DNA from: Oxalobacteraceae bacterium
GTDB lineage: Bacteria > Pseudomonadota > Gammaproteobacteria > Burkholderiales > Burkholderiaceae_D
NCBI GenBank assembly: GCA_947446335.1
Contig: CANFGA010000199.1
Coordinates: 1-6,139 of the forward strand
Length of the DNA: 6,139 bases
Direction: 5' to 3'
Part shown: positions 5,694 to 6,139 of the stretch, piece by piece
How the letters are laid out: every line of letters begins with the position of its first letter
How positions within the stretch are numbered: the first letter of the stretch is position 1
The notes under the pieces: model-generated
What the model saw: only the letters and a program-made list of their open reading frames with translations
Told to the model about the DNA's origin: nothing
The model's database searches: none
Position numbers and translations under genes: made by a program

Positions 5694-5721
5694 AATAACC
5701 CCCGATGGATGGAGCCCTATC

Positions 5722-6139
5722 ATGATCAGCCAGACCAATTTGACCCGCCGCAAGCTGCTTGCTGCCGCCGCCAGCGCTACCGCGCTTTCCAGTCTGGCCA
5801 GCAAAGGAGTGTGGGCCGCCGGTTCTGACAAGCCAGAAAAGGAAGAAGTGAAGGTCGGCTTCATTCCGCTCACCGATTGCGCCTCGATCGTGATGGCCTC
5901 GGTGCTGGGATTCGACAAGAAATACGGCATCAAGATCGTGCTGAGCAAGGAATCGTCGTGGGCCAGCGTGCGCGACAAGCTCGTCAACGGCGAACTCGAC
6001 GCAGCCCATGTGCTCTACAGCCTGGTCTACGGCGTCCATCTGGGCGCTGGCGGGGCCAAGAAGGACATGGCGGTGCTGATGAACCTGAACCAGAATGGCC
6101 AGGCCATCACCTTGTCGAAAAAATTGGCCGACAAGGGCG
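5722..6139 (+). CDS. nrtA: NrtA-like nitrate ABC transporter substrate-binding protein (3' partial)
   Basis: The frame is open to the right edge and gives the first 139 residues. A twin-arginine signal (T8-R9-R10-K-L-L, an alanine-rich hydrophobic stretch, then VWA-AG with cleavage likely after residue 32 or 33) indicates folded export by the Tat system to the periplasm. The mature part opens VKVGFIPLTDCA (43-54), followed by a SKESSWASVRDK segment, NGELDAAHVLY and LNQNGQAITLS. These are hallmarks of the NrtA/CmpA/NasF family that binds nitrate or nitrite (CmpA: bicarbonate) and delivers it to an ABC importer. The start has GGAG (5711-5714) 7 bases upstream. A sigma-54 promoter and NtrC-like site precede it, which favours nitrate over bicarbonate as substrate and a role in nitrogen assimilation. 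Permease, ATPase and nitrate/nitrite reductase genes would be expected beyond the window, but none can be seen here. Confidence 0.9.
   Translation, partial: MISQTNLTRRKLLAAAASATALSSLASKGVWAAGSDKPEKEEVKVGFIPLTDCASIVMASVLGFDKKYGIKIVLSKESSWASVRDKLVNGELDAAHVLYSLVYGVHLGAGGAKKDMAVLMNLNQNGQAITLSKKLADKG

Noticed and set aside
5413..6039. 208-codon minus-strand frame across the nitrate control region
   Set aside because: It runs antisense through the Tat signal, the sigma-54 promoter and the enhancer, and its predicted protein is low-complexity and basic in the middle, so it is not credible as a gene.

Overview
The window looks like ordinary chromosome from a moderately GC-rich betaproteobacterium, most likely Burkholderiales and perhaps Oxalobacteraceae. 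This placement is an inference from protein style, the ybaK-plsY pairing and codon use; no rRNA or other phylogenetic marker is present. There are seven protein-coding genes, two of them cut by the window edges. I see no tRNA, rRNA, CRISPR array, insertion sequence or phage gene.

Left part (2-3085): a multi-PAS GGDEF-EAL cyclic-di-GMP protein enters already open at the left edge. It ends only 6 bases from the end of a convergent gene for an endonuclease/exonuclease/phosphatase (EEP) superfamily enzyme. The GGDEF half has its active-site and inhibitory-site motifs. The EAL half has lost two acidic residues of the usual metal centre, so net synthesis or c-di-GMP sensing is more likely than hydrolysis.

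Middle (3124-5055): divergent from the EEP gene, with only 38 bases between the start codons, is a YbaK-type aminoacyl-tRNA deacylase. It is followed by plsY (membrane phospholipid synthesis) and a cytoplasmic DsbA-fold oxidoreductase of the FrnE type with a CPWC active site. These are housekeeping or stress functions with separate roles. Gaps of 73 and 101 bases leave room for separate promoters.

Right part (5162-6139): a small DUF427 gene with a near-perfect Shine-Dalgarno is followed by a 269-base gap and the start of an NrtA-like, Tat-exported nitrate-binding protein, cut at the right edge. This gap is the most informative non-coding stretch in the window. It holds a near-consensus sigma-54 (-24/-12) promoter at 5632-5646 and, about 106 bases upstream of the predicted transcription start, an NtrC-like enhancer palindrome. 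A 9-base direct repeat spaced 30 bases apart and a predicted leader hairpin are also there. Together they point to nitrogen-controlled expression of a nitrate uptake and assimilation operon continuing to the right.

I found no clearly undescribed system. The best leads are the sigma-54/NtrC control region and the degenerate EAL domain.
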